A DNA stretch of 5,972 bases from Methanomicrobia archaeon (GCA_011372835.1 DSAJ01000064.1:1-5972), one strand, 5' to 3'. Shown: positions 1 through 5,543, numbered from the stretch's first letter. The notes: generated from the sequence alone by a model not told the origin. Program-made: numbers and translations.

Positions 1-1
1 A

Positions 2-385
2 AATAGGCTTGAAACAGTGGATGAAGTATTGAGAGAAGTTGGAGTATATGAAAAAAAAGCACATGAATGGATTAAAAAGAATATACCTCATGATATGGAT
101 GTTGATACAATATCTCACCTCAAGCTGGATGTGTTACCAAAGTATGGGAATAAATTAAAACAAAAACAAGACCCACGCAAGCCACTTCGAGCCTGGGCAG
201 ATCCCTGGCTGATTGCAAAAGCTATGCCCAAAGTTATTATTCCTCAATTATTCCCCCCAAATTATATTGTAGTAACTGAAGAGAACGAAAATGGTGATAA
301 GTTAAAAATACCATACATATGCAAATTACTTGATGTAAAATGCATGTCTCTGACTCAAATGATGCAAAACGAAAGCATTATCTGA
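2..385 (+). CDS. DUF4411-type PIN-like toxin, C-terminal part (5' end outside window)
   Basis: The frame is open from base 2 to a TGA at 383-385, giving 127 residues. A GTG at 17 could be read as a start, but the open frame and the missing N-terminus argue that the gene begins outside the window. DUF4411 proteins are PIN-like, usually about 160-170 residues, and are thought to act as RNases of toxin-antitoxin type, often beside an Xre/ImmA-type partner (family knowledge). The visible match is the C-terminal half, numbered from the GTG: ADPWLIA at 61-67, carrying an acidic residue expected in the PIN active site; VVTEE at 85-89; then KIPYICKLLDVKC at 97-109 and a short closing helix. The N-terminal DxN-type acidic motif is not in the window. 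The gene is clearly richer in A+T (many AAA, ATA and AAT codons) than the genes to its right, which suggests separate acquisition. The family call is from motif memory; the toxin role is inferred. Confidence 0.72.
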   Translation, partial: NRLETVDEVLREVGVYEKKAHEWIKKNIPHDMDVDTISHLKLDVLPKYGNKLKQKQDPRKPLRAWADPWLIAKAMPKVIIPQLFPPNYIVVTEENENGDKLKIPYICKLLDVKCMSLTQMMQNESII

Positions 386-400
386 TGTAGATAGTACTAG

Positions 401-446
401 TCTTTTTAACGCCCGAGTCCTCGTCGCCTGCGTAGTTTTTTCCTTT
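401..446 (+). terminator. Oligo-T terminator of the PIN-like gene
   Basis: T5 at 403-407 and T6 at 436-441, followed by CC and three more T, lie 18-60 bases past the TGA of the PIN-like gene. Oligo-T tracts without a hairpin are the usual intrinsic stop signal of archaeal RNA polymerase. The position fits; function is inferred. Confidence 0.4.
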
Positions 447-520
447 CAATTCACAGAACATCCCCCCTACATTAGTTGCTGACCTCCTGCTCCGAAGTTA
501 GAAGATATACTTTTCCAAAC

Positions 521-538
521 GATCATTTTCAAGTGATC
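521..538. repeat. Short hairpin with GATCA/TGATC arms
   Basis: GATCATTT at 521-528 pairs with AAGTGATC at 531-538, with one G-T wobble. Because the arms leave only two bases between them, the real stem is probably 6-7 pairs with a slightly larger loop. No T run of more than three follows, so it is not a typical bacterial terminator. Confidence 0.35.
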
Positions 539-571
539 TTTGCGCTAGGAGTGATAAACAATCATAATATG

Positions 572-601
572 TTTCATTTTTATCTACTTAAATGAAATTT
601 T
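572..601 (+). terminator. TTTCATTT/AAATGAAA hairpin followed by TTTT
   Basis: A perfect 8-base inverted repeat, TTTCATTT (572-579) and AAATGAAA (590-597), encloses a 10-base loop and is followed directly by four T on the + strand (598-601). This could stop + strand transcription coming from the PIN-like gene. The stem is AT-rich and therefore weak, so it could also be a protein-binding site or chance. Confidence 0.35.
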
Positions 602-617
602 GCTCTGAGTTGGCACC

Positions 618-650
618 GATACTCACTGCGGTATCACCACTGATAGTGAT
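618..650. repeat. Two overlapping alternative hairpins downstream of the SRA-like gene
   Basis: GATAC (618-622) pairs with GTATC (631-635), and ATCAC (633-637) pairs with GTGAT (646-650). The two stems share bases 633-635, so only one can form at a time. A third small stem, CACT/AGTG, sits inside the second at 638-648. They lie 24-56 bases beyond the stop of the minus-strand SRA-like gene and could be its 3' structure. No T run follows on the minus strand. Confidence 0.3.
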
Positions 651-673
651 CTTCTAGACTGCCACCTCCGAGT

Positions 674-1222
674 TTACATCAGAGTATACATCAGGATGAT
701 AAACATCGCTATGATGACGACTACCAAAAGACCGATGATATAGTCCTTATCGTCACGGCCTTCGGGATACGGTGTAGCCGGTGCTTTAGGTGTTACCTCA
801 GGTGGATGTTCAGGCTCTTTTTCGGGAACCTTCAGCTTGAACTCATAGGTCATGAAGCCGTTCTTTTCCTTGTACTCGCAATCGAGCGCTTTCAGGACGC
901 CAAGATATTCCCACGCGTTCTGGCCTTCAACTTCCCTGAAACCGTAGATCGGCCTATCCGTACCCACGGCTTCCTTGAGCGCCTTGTTCGCAGTGGTGAG
1001 CGTCTGGTCTTTGCCCTTGCCCTCGCCGTCGTAGTGGAGCACGTTATCGATGATGACGCCGTCGTGTGGTCCCCTTTGTCGGGAGAACAGGATGATGTAG
1101 GGATTCTTCTCGTGGTCGTACCTGTGGTTGATGCCCCGTATGAACAGCCCAAAACTTGTGTTAAAGATCGACTCAATCTCCTCTTTCGAGTATACCTGTC
1201 CAACTACTAAATCGGGATGCAT
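674..1222 (-). CDS. Membrane tail-anchored SRA/PUA-like domain protein
   Basis: A 182-residue protein. Residues about 6-132 look like an SRA-type domain of the PUA-like superfamily, resembling the SRA domains attached to McrA-type HNH endonucleases. Key matches are VGQVYSKEEIESIF at 7-20, a GI pair at 30-31, IILFSR at 43-48, the YDGEG motif at 64-68 followed by DQTLT at 72-76, NKAL at 79-82, RPIYGF at 90-95, and YLG at 106-108. SRA domains bind DNA carrying modified or flipped-out bases (family knowledge). Residues 133-160 are a charged, proline-rich linker, and 161-180 form one strongly hydrophobic helix that ends the protein. With no signal peptide, the SRA part would stay in the cytoplasm, fixed to the membrane by its tail. 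No nuclease domain is fused. I chose the ATG at 1222 because a TATA-like box lies at the leaderless distance; a TTG at 1261 would add 13 residues. Function unknown. Confidence 0.72.
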   Translation of the reverse strand: MHPDLVVGQVYSKEEIESIFNTSFGLFIRGINHRYDHEKNPYIILFSRQRGPHDGVIIDNVLHYDGEGKGKDQTLTTANKALKEAVGTDRPIYGFREVEGQNAWEYLGVLKALDCEYKEKNGFMTYEFKLKVPEKEPEHPPEVTPKAPATPYPEGRDDKDYIIGLLVVVIIAMFIILMYTLM

Positions 1223-1243
1223 ACTACTACATTGCAGTGAAAG

Positions 1244-1251
1244 AATATAAA
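1244..1251 (-). promoter_or_regulatory. Archaeal TATA box for the SRA-like gene
   Basis: On the minus strand these bases read TTTATATT, close to the archaeal TATA consensus. The centre lies about 25 bases before the ATG at 1222, the standard distance from TATA box to transcription start. The mRNA would therefore be leaderless, which also explains the lack of a Shine-Dalgarno site. The box lies between the ATG and the alternative TTG at 1261, arguing against that upstream start. Confidence 0.6.
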
Positions 1252-1289
1252 TTGAGCGCAAATATTCCTATTTTTAGTCAAGATGACAA

Positions 1290-1313
1290 CTAGATGATAG
1301 TACTTTTATCTAG
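1290..1313 (-). repeat. CTAGAT/ATCTAG hairpin after the Cache gene
   Basis: CTAGAT (1290-1295) and ATCTAG (1308-1313) form a 6-base inverted repeat that extends by a G-T and an A-T pair to an 8-base loop. It begins 13 bases beyond the TAA of the minus-strand Cache gene. No T run follows on that strand, so it may be an RNA 3' end structure or an incomplete terminator that allows some read-through into the SRA-like gene. Confidence 0.4.
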
Positions 1314-1325
1314 AAAGGACTGTAA

Positions 1326-1826
1326 TTAGGATTCATACTCATCCAGGTAGATGCCTGCCCCGACAAGGTATGTAGTATCGCCATGCTCGGCTCGCATAAT
1401 ATAGGTCTCCTTCTCCACCGGTGCATCGGTGCCTGGTTTGGGCCATACGTACGAGACCCAGCCCTCGTACGGCTCGGTCGTTGCCATCTCGATGAAAAGC
1501 TGGCCAATCGGCTTCCCGTTGACGTCCTCGAGAGCAGACATGTCCTGTCCCTCACCGCGAGTATCGGGCGGGTAGACGACGCGCATCCCAGATGTCCCCC
1601 ATACGAAGACGTAGGTGTCACCATAATACCATTCCGAACCGCTCGAGCGAAGCTCGGAAAACATCTCGGTCCCGCGCTTCTCGATGGCATCGGTTGCAGC
1701 CGTCACGAGGAGTTCGATCTCGATCTTTTTATCCTCTAGAGGTGGCAATTCTTCCTCTGACGAGGAACAATCACACAACAAAACAACGCCTATGATGCAA
1801 AGAACAGCATATGCACGTACGAGCAT
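1326..1826 (-). CDS. Solo sCache_2 domain protein, exported and N-terminally anchored
   Basis: A 166-residue protein. Residues 1-20 are an export signal or anchor: one positive residue, a hydrophobic core, then CDC at 18-20 and a Ser/Glu-rich stretch. The cysteines suggest a lipoprotein, but neither has the usual small residue just before it, so the lipobox is atypical. Residues about 34-162 match a single Cache domain of the sCache_2 type: TYVFVWGTSGMRVVYPP at 71-87, an NGK turn at 103-105, GWVSYVWPKPG at 122-132, PVEKETYI at 136-143, and VGAGIY at 155-160. Cache domains are extracellular binders of small molecules, usually joined to chemoreceptor or kinase parts; here no signalling domain follows, as in many stand-alone archaeal versions. 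The ligand cannot be read from sequence. The gene is divergent from the methyltransferase and lies 103 bases upstream of the SRA-like gene, which has its own promoter. Confidence 0.82.
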   Translation of the reverse strand: MLVRAYAVLCIIGVVLLCDCSSSEEELPPLEDKKIEIELLVTAATDAIEKRGTEMFSELRSSGSEWYYGDTYVFVWGTSGMRVVYPPDTRGEGQDMSALEDVNGKPIGQLFIEMATTEPYEGWVSYVWPKPGTDAPVEKETYIMRAEHGDTTYLVGAGIYLDEYES

Positions 1827-1956
1827 GAAGACACCACTATACTATAGCTACATATCTGATTCAAACATTTAAGGCTTTTATCCCTACAATGATGTCTTTA
1901 GTTACTAAATGAAATGATAAGAAAAACGTAATAATGAGAAACGGAGTTTGTAATCC
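1827..1956. promoter_or_regulatory. Divergent promoter region between Cache and methyltransferase genes
   Basis: This AT-rich 130-base spacer must hold promoters for both directions. An 11-base near-palindrome CTATA-C-TATAG lies at 1837-1847, just in front of the Cache gene, and a TTAAATGT element on the minus strand (1865-1872) is a possible weak TATA box. I could not assign a clear TATA box to the methyltransferase side. Confidence 0.4.
1943..1946 (+). promoter_or_regulatory. GGAG Shine-Dalgarno site of the methyltransferase gene
   Basis: GGAG lies 10 bases before the ATG at 1957. The spacing is slightly long but acceptable, and it supports this start. It implies that the transcript has a leader, unlike the SRA-like gene. 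Confidence 0.45.
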
Positions 1957-2604
1957 ATGAATGACAAGATATTCTTATCGGAGGCATTTCTACCAATCTT
2001 TTTCCGAACACCCGTCCTCAAGTTCCTCGCCCTGTCCAACAGGTCGCCGCTCGAAAAGACGGTGCTCGATTGCGGCGCCGGTGGTGAGGTACCCCCACTC
2101 GCACTCTTTGCGGCGATGGGATATACGTGTACAGGGATAGACATCGATACCGACCGACTCGACAAGGCTAGGACATTCTTCAAGGCAAACAACATCTCGG
2201 CAACGCTCGAGCAAGGCGATATTCGTGCGCTTCGTTTCGAGGACGATGCGTTCTCGTTCTCCTACTCGTTCAACACGATATTCCATCTGAAGAAGAAGGA
2301 GATACAGAAGGGCATCGAGGAGCTCCACCGCGTCACCGCACCTGGCGGCGGTGTGTTCTTCAACGTGCTCTCCGTTGATGATTGGGACTTTGGCGAGGGA
2401 GACGAGGTCGATCCGGGTGAGTTCATGCAGGTGGAGGGCGAGGGCATGACGATCCACTCCTACTTCGAGCATGACGAGTGCGAGAAGTGGCTTACTGGTT
2501 TTGACCTCATCAGCAAGGAGGAGAAGACGAATCTCGTCGTCACCGACGAGGGACGCTACCTCATGGGAGATATCTCCTACTTCCTTAAGGTAAAAAAGCC
2601 TTAA
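1957..2604 (+). CDS. Class I SAM-dependent methyltransferase
   Basis: A 215-residue protein with the Rossmann-type methyltransferase core. Motif I is VLDCGAGGEVPP at 36-47, a slightly expanded glycine loop for S-adenosylmethionine; the acidic end of the second strand is in GIDID at 60-64; motif II runs through GDIRALRFEDDAF at 87-99; and LHRVTAPGGGVFFNVL at 123-138 is the motif III region. The C-terminal third (about 142-212) is acidic and carries a strand pattern typical of Methyltransf_11/25 proteins. The substrate is unknown; small molecules are common for this group. It stands alone on the + strand, divergent from the Cache gene. Its TAA (2602-2604) overlaps the stop of the opposing permease gene. 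The motifs make the enzyme class secure; the specific reaction cannot be told. Confidence 0.88.
   Translation: MNDKIFLSEAFLPIFFRTPVLKFLALSNRSPLEKTVLDCGAGGEVPPLALFAAMGYTCTGIDIDTDRLDKARTFFKANNISATLEQGDIRALRFEDDAFSFSYSFNTIFHLKKKEIQKGIEELHRVTAPGGGVFFNVLSVDDWDFGEGDEVDPGEFMQVEGEGMTIHSYFEHDECEKWLTGFDLISKEEKTNLVVTDEGRYLMGDISYFLKVKKP
2585..2604. terminator. Hairpin containing both convergent stop codons, with T6 on the minus strand
   Basis: TTAAGG (2585-2590) and CCTTAA (2599-2604) form a perfect 6-base inverted repeat around an 8-base loop. The right arm contains the stop codons of both the methyltransferase (+) and the second permease (-). On the minus strand the loop reads CTTTTTTA (T6 at 2597-2592), a plausible archaeal oligo-T stop signal for the ABC operon, placed inside the last codons of the methyltransferase gene. 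No T run follows on the + strand. Confidence 0.5.
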
Positions 2605-3617
2605 TGCGTGATCTTCTTGCCAAGCATGCGCTCGCGAAGCAGCCGCGCGGCGAGGATGAGCACGACGATGTCACAGACCAAGAGCACCACCCACTGCCAC
2701 CATACGTCGCCAAGGCCGGCACCGCGCTGCGTGATCTCAAGGATGGGATTAACGAAGTAGTAGGTGGGAAAGAGCTTTGCCACCCACTGCGGGATTTGCG
2801 GGAAGAGGATGACGAGCGCGGGAAACTGCAAGAAGATGTTGAAGAGCTTCATGCGCGCGATAAGGTCGGTGATGTTGTCCATCACCACGCCTGCCATGAG
2901 CCCGAGGCCCACGGTGAATCCGACGCCGAGCACGAGCGACACGATCACAAGCGCGCTAGAAAGCGAGTTGTTCAAAAGCAGTATCAGCACGCCGAGCACG
3001 AGCCCGAGAAACATCCCGAAAAGCGATTTGGACACGATGACCTCGCCGGCCGTCGCGGGCGAGACGAGCAGCGCATCAAGCGTCTTTTGCTCGCGCTCCT
3101 CAATGAGCGAGGCGGAAATGATGAGCCCTCCCACCACCGTAGCAATGATGAGCAAAAACGGTATGAGGCGGGTCTTGAGCGAATACCCTTCAGCAGGCAA
3201 CACGATGCGTTCGATGTCCACGACGTCGGGCAGCCCCTGTGACTCCTTGATCGCCTGAGAAGCGACCGCCAAAAGCGTCGCACGTTCGTTGAGCTGGCTT
3301 GATCCGGACAGCAGCAGCTTCGGTGTCCCATCGAGCACGAGACCGCCGTCACGGCGTCCTTCGCGCACTGCTGACTCCAACTCCGCGAGAGAGGAAACGT
3401 TCGTCACATCGACGCTCTGCGAACCCTCGAGCAGCATCAGCACATCCTCGTCGCCGTAATAGGCAAGCGATGGCGTCGTCCCCCCGATAGAGCCAAGCGT
3501 CGCATTGAGCACGATGGTGGCAAGGAGCGGGAAGGCTATAAAGAACATGAAAAAGCTCTCGCGCGTCGTGAGCACGATGTCCTTTCGTGTGATGGTGATG
3601 ACACGGCCCCGATTCAT
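2601..3617 (-). CDS. ABC-2 type exporter permease, second of pair
   Basis: A 338-residue membrane protein. It has a short cytoplasmic N-terminus (TRKDIVLTTRE), a first helix at about 21-43, a large outer domain at about 44-148, then five more helices near 149-171, 197-216, 221-245, 259-273 and 306-325. Between helices two and three lies the ABC-2 coupling segment EEREQKTLDALLVSPAT (173-189), which contacts the ATPase. FPTYYFVNPI (283-292) and GAGLGDVW (299-306) recur almost unchanged in the first permease, so the two are paralogues. The ATG at 3617 overlaps the TGA of the first permease (TGATG) and has a GGAGG site 8 bases upstream; a longer frame back to 3698 would lie inside the neighbour and adds an Arg-rich extension that looks like out-of-frame translation. 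Substrate unknown; Nat- or Drr-type export is the closest general comparison. Confidence 0.88.
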   Translation of the reverse strand: MNRGRVITITRKDIVLTTRESFFMFFIAFPLLATIVLNATLGSIGGTTPSLAYYGDEDVLMLLEGSQSVDVTNVSSLAELESAVREGRRDGGLVLDGTPKLLLSGSSQLNERATLLAVASQAIKESQGLPDVVDIERIVLPAEGYSLKTRLIPFLLIIATVVGGLIISASLIEEREQKTLDALLVSPATAGEVIVSKSLFGMFLGLVLGVLILLLNNSLSSALVIVSLVLGVGFTVGLGLMAGVVMDNITDLIARMKLFNIFLQFPALVILFPQIPQWVAKLFPTYYFVNPILEITQRGAGLGDVWWQWVVLLVCDIVVLILAARLLRERMLGKKITH

Positions 3618-4675
3618 CAGTACCGCCTCCGAAGCGAGAGCACGCCGAGCACGAAGAACGCGAGCGCGCACACCGCTATGAGCAGGAAGTCGGACCACAC
3701 GTCACCAAGGCCCGCACCGCTGTTGAGGATGCTGCCGAACGCGTTCACAAGGTAGTAGGTGGGGATGAGCTTGATGACGGAAAGCGACACGTCGGGTATG
3801 AGCACGACGAGCGCGGGCAGGAGCAGCACGAGCATCGGCACGGAGACGTAGATGTACGACCCCGTGATGTTGGTCGTGAGGCTGCCCAGGAGCAGGCCAA
3901 GGGTCACGGCAAAGAGCGCCCCCACGACGATACCAACGAGAAGCGCAAGGGGATCGCCGCGAAGGCTCTGTGTGAGCAGCAAGATAACAGCGACGACACC
4001 AAGCGAGTAGCTGCCGCCGACGATGCCCTTGGCGGAGATGACATCAGAGGGCGTGGCAGGCGTCACGAGGACCGCACGAAGCGTCCCCGATGCTCCCTCC
4101 TCGACGATGAGCGTGGCGATCGTCCACATCTCCATCATGAGGGCGAGCACGATGTAGAGCGGTATCGACTGCTCGCGAAGCGGCACGTGCGCCCCCGCCA
4201 TGTCCTCGCCCACGACCTCGGTCGAGAGCTGGACTGGAGGCGTCCCGTGAGCGGCGTAGTCAAGCGCGGTCTGTATGATGTAGGCCAGTGAGTCGATCGT
4301 CCCCGAGGGGACGTCTGGGCCAACGACAAGCGATAGTGTGGGCGTCTCGCCCGATTCTATAACCTCATCGAATCCGTCCGGCACCACGATGCCTGCGACG
4401 TAGTCTCCCTGCTGCACCATGCGCGTGAGCTCGTCCTCGGACGACACCTCGTCGAGCGTGAACCCACCCATCGAGACGAGCGGCAACGTCGAGATGAGCT
4501 CGGAGTCGCCCTGGTCATAAAGACCGAGCGCATACGTCTCCTCAACAGAAGCGGGAAGCGCATAGTATATCAGCGAGAAGAGCACGCCGCCGATGAGTGC
4601 CATGAGGACGAGCTTGTTTCGCATCGCCATGATGGCATCCTTTCGCACGATGGCCCGAACGCACGATGCCTTCAT
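3617..4675 (-). CDS. ABC-2 type exporter permease, first of pair
   Basis: A 352-residue membrane protein. A cytoplasmic start (AIVRKDAIMAMRNK) leads into helix one at about 20-40, an outer domain at about 41-170, and helices near 171-192, 218-236, 243-265, 275-293 and 328-347. The coupling segment EEGASGTLRAVLVTPATP (192-209) follows the ABC-2 pattern. It shares IPTYYLVN (304-311) and GAGLGDVW (320-327) with the second permease, indicating duplication and divergence. The two probably form a heterodimeric channel with two copies of the ATPase (inference from layout). The ATG at 4675 overlaps the TGA of the ATPase gene (ATGA), and GGGAGG at 4692-4687 gives a strong ribosome site 11 bases upstream, so translation is probably coupled. 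Its own TGA overlaps the next ATG by one base. Confidence 0.88.
   Translation of the reverse strand: MKASCVRAIVRKDAIMAMRNKLVLMALIGGVLFSLIYYALPASVEETYALGLYDQGDSELISTLPLVSMGGFTLDEVSSEDELTRMVQQGDYVAGIVVPDGFDEVIESGETPTLSLVVGPDVPSGTIDSLAYIIQTALDYAAHGTPPVQLSTEVVGEDMAGAHVPLREQSIPLYIVLALMMEMWTIATLIVEEGASGTLRAVLVTPATPSDVISAKGIVGGSYSLGVVAVILLLTQSLRGDPLALLVGIVVGALFAVTLGLLLGSLTTNITGSYIYVSVPMLVLLLPALVVLIPDVSLSVIKLIPTYYLVNAFGSILNSGAGLGDVWSDFLLIAVCALAFFVLGVLSLRRRY
3626..3630 (-). promoter_or_regulatory. GGAGG Shine-Dalgarno site of the second permease
   Basis: GGAGG on the minus strand, 8 bases before the ATG at 3617 and within the last codons of the first permease. It decides the start of the second permease against the longer upstream frame. 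Confidence 0.7.
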
Positions 4676-5523
4676 TGCACGAGCTTCCTCCCGGTGAGTT
4701 TGATGAAGACCTCCTCGAGCGACGCCTCCTGCGTGTGGATGGTGGCGACGTCACCGCGCTCGAGCAGCTCCTGCATGCGACCTGGTGTTGACGTCTCGTC
4801 GAGCGGGAGCGTCTCCTCGGTGAATCCTTCCCCGCTTCGCTGCTTCACCTTGAGGCTGCGCACGCCATACTGGAGCTTGAGGTTCTGCGGCGTGTCGAGT
4901 GCGACGATGCGCCCCTCGTTGATGAATCCCACGCGGTCCGAGAGCGCGTCGGCTTCCATCATGTTGTGTGTCGTGAGGAAAATGGTCTTTCCCTTCTTCT
5001 TCTCCTCAAGGATCATGCGGCGTATCTGGTCGGCCGAGATGGGGTCGAGGCCGGAGGTGGGCTCGTCGAGGAAGAGCACGTCGGGGTCGTTGATGAGGGA
5101 GCGCGCGAACATGAGGCGCTGTTGCATGCCTTTGGAAAGCGTCTCGGCGTGGTCGTCGGCCCACTTTTCGAGGTTGACCTTCTCCAGGAGCGAATCGATG
5201 TCAACGGCCCTGTCAAAGAGCGCTGCGAAAAACGAGAGATTTTCCCGCACGGTCATGCGGGGATAGAGATTCTTTTCCTCGAAGCAGACGCCGATGCGCT
5301 CATGCACCTGCTTCGCATGGGTCGAGACGTCCTTTCCAAGCACGATGGCCGTGCCCTCGAGCGGGGCGAGCTGGCCTGTTAACATCTTTACCGTCGTCGA
5401 CTTTCCAGCCCCGTTGGGGCCTAAAAATCCAAGGATCTCTCCCTTTTCAACTGAAAATGAGATATGGTCGACCGCGAGGAGGTCGCCATATGCGTACGTT
5501 AGATCATGTGCTTCGATAATCAT
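4672..5523 (-). CDS. ABC transporter ATP-binding protein (ABC-2 exporter ATPase)
   Basis: A 283-residue ATPase that powers the two following permeases. In order: Walker A GPNGAGKST at 35-43; a Q-loop region FEEKNLY at 81-87 where Glu replaces the usual Gln, a variant common in Nat/Drr-like exporters; signature LSKGMQQR at 129-136; Walker B DVLFLDEP at 148-155; D-loop SGLD at 157-160; and switch His186 in TTHNM. After residue 215 comes the C-terminal region typical of drug-export ATPases, ending in EASLEEVFIKLTGR (266-279). All catalytic residues are present. I chose the ATG at 5523 because family members begin with an M-I-x-E-A-like strand; an ATG at 5535 or TTG at 5538 in the same frame would add 4-5 residues, and no clear ribosome site decides between them. 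Its TGA overlaps the start of the first permease. Substrate unknown. Confidence 0.9.
   Translation of the reverse strand: MIIEAHDLTYAYGDLLAVDHISFSVEKGEILGFLGPNGAGKSTTVKMLTGQLAPLEGTAIVLGKDVSTHAKQVHERIGVCFEEKNLYPRMTVRENLSFFAALFDRAVDIDSLLEKVNLEKWADDHAETLSKGMQQRLMFARSLINDPDVLFLDEPTSGLDPISADQIRRMILEEKKKGKTIFLTTHNMMEADALSDRVGFINEGRIVALDTPQNLKLQYGVRSLKVKQRSGEGFTEETLPLDETSTPGRMQELLERGDVATIHTQEASLEEVFIKLTGRKLVQ
4687..4692 (-). promoter_or_regulatory. GGGAGG Shine-Dalgarno site of the first permease
   Basis: GGGAGG on the minus strand, 11 bases before the ATG at 4675, inside the final codons of the ATPase gene. With the ATGA overlap it supports coupled translation of ATPase and permease. Confidence 0.65.
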
Positions 5524-5543
5524 ATGACCACACATCAAAGTAG

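Larger units (their letters stand above)
386..673. other. Non-coding spacer between convergent PIN-like and SRA-like genes
   Basis: These 288 bases separate two genes that end toward each other. I see no convincing reading frame, tRNA or rRNA. The left part holds T runs at 403-407 and 436-441 that could stop transcription of the PIN-like gene. The middle and right parts hold several short inverted repeats (521-538, 572-597, 618-635, 633-650). Such length and structure are more than two convergent genes need, so a small RNA or the remnant of a lost gene is possible, but nothing proves it. Confidence 0.5.

Noticed and set aside
403..435. Possible tRNA or small RNA in the GC-richer stretch after the PIN-like gene
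   Set aside because: No cloverleaf arms or T-loop consensus could be found.
631..652. Resemblance to a tet operator (CACTATCAGTGGTGATA on the minus strand)
   Set aside because: The symmetry is imperfect, it lies behind genes rather than in a promoter, and there is no TetR or resistance gene nearby.
806..1210. 134-codon + strand frame across the SRA-like gene
   Set aside because: It is the antisense of a gene with recognisable motifs and has no family resemblance or ribosome site.
1223..1261. TTG start extending the SRA-like protein by 13 residues
   Set aside because: The TATA box lies between this codon and the ATG at 1222, and the extra residues do not look like part of the domain.
390..1304. 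GATAGTACT at both 390-398 and 1296-1304, flanking the SRA-like gene like a target site duplication
   Set aside because: Nine-base matches are common by chance in six kilobases, flanking bases do not extend the match, and no transposase or terminal repeats are present.
1990..2472. 160-codon minus strand frame across the methyltransferase
   Set aside because: The + strand frame has complete methyltransferase motifs; the reverse product shows none.
2604..3258. Long + strand frames across the second permease
   Set aside because: Their translations are rich in His, Glu, Arg or Ser with no domain pattern, as expected opposite a GC-rich membrane protein gene.
3618..3698. 27-residue Arg/Ala-rich N-terminal extension of the second permease
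   Set aside because: It lies wholly inside the first permease gene; the ATG at 3617 has a good GGAGG site and an overlap with the previous stop.
4694..5382. Long + strand frames opposite the ABC ATPase
   Set aside because: Shadows of a fully motif-complete ATPase; products are Ser/Arg- or Glu/His-rich without domains.
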